Assembly: GCA_016784945.1 (NCBI GenBank)
Contig: JADHTP010000182.1
Location: 1-6,451 of the forward strand
Direction of reading: 5' to 3'
Origin: Deltaproteobacteria bacterium
Lineage (GTDB): Bacteria > Myxococcota_A > UBA9042 > DTJE01
DNA length: 6,451 nucleotides
Shown: piece by piece, positions 5,724 to 6,451 of the stretch
Layout of the letters: each line of letters starts with the position of its first letter
Position numbering within the stretch: the first letter of the stretch is position 1
Position numbers and translations under genes: made by a program
Notes under the pieces: model-generated
Seen by the model: only the letters and a program-made list of their open reading frames with translations
Told to the model about the DNA's origin: nothing
The model's database searches: none

Positions 5724-6451
5724 TCAGGCCTTGTCCACGGGAAAGGTCATGACCTGCCCGATCGAAGTGGCCCCGGTGAGCAGCATGATGACCCGGTCGA
5801 ACCCCAGGGCCACTCCCGCGCAGGGCGGCAGGCCCTCCCGCAGCATGGTGACGTAGTGCTGGTCCACGGGGTATTCCGGCAGGCCCAGCCGCCGCCTGTG
5901 GGCCAGGTCGGTTTCGCAACGGGCCAGGAATTCGTCGGGGTCCACCAGTTCACTGAAGCCGTTGGCCAGCTCCAGGCCGGCCGCATACAGTTCGAACCGC
6001 TCGGCCACCCGGGGGTCGTCGGGTTTGAGCCGGGCCAGGGAGGCCTGGTCCGCCGGGAACTCGGTGAGGAACTCGGGTCCCGTCACGCCCAGCCGGGGTT
6101 CCACCCGGTCTATGAAGGCCTCCAACCTGTCATCCACGGACAGGGCCTCCGGGTCATCCAGGCCCGCTTCCCGGCACGCCGCCCGGAATGTCTTCCGGGG
6201 ATAGGGCGGGACCAGGCCCGTTTTCGGCGTCACGTCATCAGTCAACCCGCGGCCCAGGTGCGCCAGGAGGCCCTCGCAGTCGGCCATGATGGCGCCGTAG
6301 TCCACATCCTTCCGGTACCACTCCACCATGGTGAATTCCGGGTTGTGGAGGTCCCCTCGTTCGCCGTCCCGGAAGGCCCGCGTCACCTGGAAGATCCGGT
6401 CGAATCCCATGGCCATCAGGCGCTTCATGTGGAACTCGGGTGACGTGGTGA
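5724..6451 (-). CDS. epmA: EF-P--(R)-beta-lysine ligase EpmA (5' partial)
   Basis: EpmA (GenX/PoxA/YjeA) is a lysyl-tRNA-synthetase paralogue that joins (R)-beta-lysine to a conserved Lys of elongation factor P in the cytoplasm. The frame is open to the right edge, giving T-T-S-P-E-F-H before the Met at 6428, so 241 C-terminal residues are visible of an expected 320-330. The visible part is the class II catalytic core: TSPEFHMKRL; motif 2 region AFRDGERGDLHNPEFTMVEW followed by Y-R; ELANGFSEL for amino-acid recognition; and motif 3 GVALGFDRVIML ending F-P-V-D-K-A. R-G-D-L-H-N-P-E-F-T with E-W-Y-R, and the FPVDKA end, separate it from true LysRS, which usually has S-T-R-H-N-P-E-F-T and a different C-terminus. 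The N-terminus, where absence of the anticodon-binding domain would confirm this, is outside. The partners efp and epmB are not in the window. The stop is 64 bases before the secreted-protein gene. Confidence 0.93.
   Translation of the reverse strand, partial: TTSPEFHMKRLMAMGFDRIFQVTRAFRDGERGDLHNPEFTMVEWYRKDVDYGAIMADCEGLLAHLGRGLTDDVTPKTGLVPPYPRKTFRAACREAGLDDPEALSVDDRLEAFIDRVEPRLGVTGPEFLTEFPADQASLARLKPDDPRVAERFELYAAGLELANGFSELVDPDEFLARCETDLAHRRRLGLPEYPVDQHYVTMLREGLPPCAGVALGFDRVIMLLTGATSIGQVMTFPVDKA

Noticed and set aside
5724..6451. Lysyl-tRNA synthetase instead of EpmA
   Set aside because: The R-G-D-L-H-N-P-E-F-T, E-W-Y-R and FPVDKA signatures match EpmA better than LysRS, although the missing N-terminus prevents the final check for an anticodon-binding domain.

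Overview
The window is GC-rich and densely coded. It holds five protein genes and only three short intergenic gaps (136, 85 and 64 bases). Four of the five look exported. The style suggests a member of the Myxococcota or a nearby deltaproteobacterial lineage. The clues are a MYXO-CTERM-like sorting tag (invariant-type Cys, hydrophobic segment, Arg pair) on a matrixin protease, a myxobacterial-style OmpA protein, a Cys-containing HExxHxxGxRHN metalloprotease, and a bacterial EpmA. This placement is inference from protein style; no rRNA or marker gene is present.

Layout. Bases 1-2481 (+) are the 3' part of a large secreted zinc metalloprotease of the Met-zincin type, whose start lies outside the window. 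It converges on a minus-strand series. The gap (2482-2617) contains a degenerate 7-bp periodic array and a perfect 14-bp palindrome. On the minus strand, read right to left, come the C-terminal three quarters of epmA (5724-6451, start outside), a secreted protein of unknown function (5093-5659), a 601-residue protein joining a matrixin protease to an OmpA-like protein (3291-5096), and a type IV pilin-like protein (2618-3205).

How the genes relate. The unknown secreted protein and the matrixin/OmpA gene overlap by 4 bases (ATGA), so they are almost certainly one translationally coupled unit, probably driven from a TATAAT -10 element just upstream. The pilin-like gene is on the same strand but has its own good promoter candidate (TTGTCC-18-TACAAT) and ribosome binding site, with a run of ten C residues (minus strand) just above the -35. 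The module therefore looks like an envelope or surface proteolysis locus. epmA is a housekeeping neighbour that modifies elongation factor P.

The most unusual object is the 601-residue ORF. In its middle a MYXO-CTERM-like tail runs without interruption into what looks like a complete Sec signal peptide followed by an OmpA-family protein. Two proteins that would normally be separate appear as one reading frame, with an Arg pair serving both the end of the sorting tag and the start of the signal peptide.
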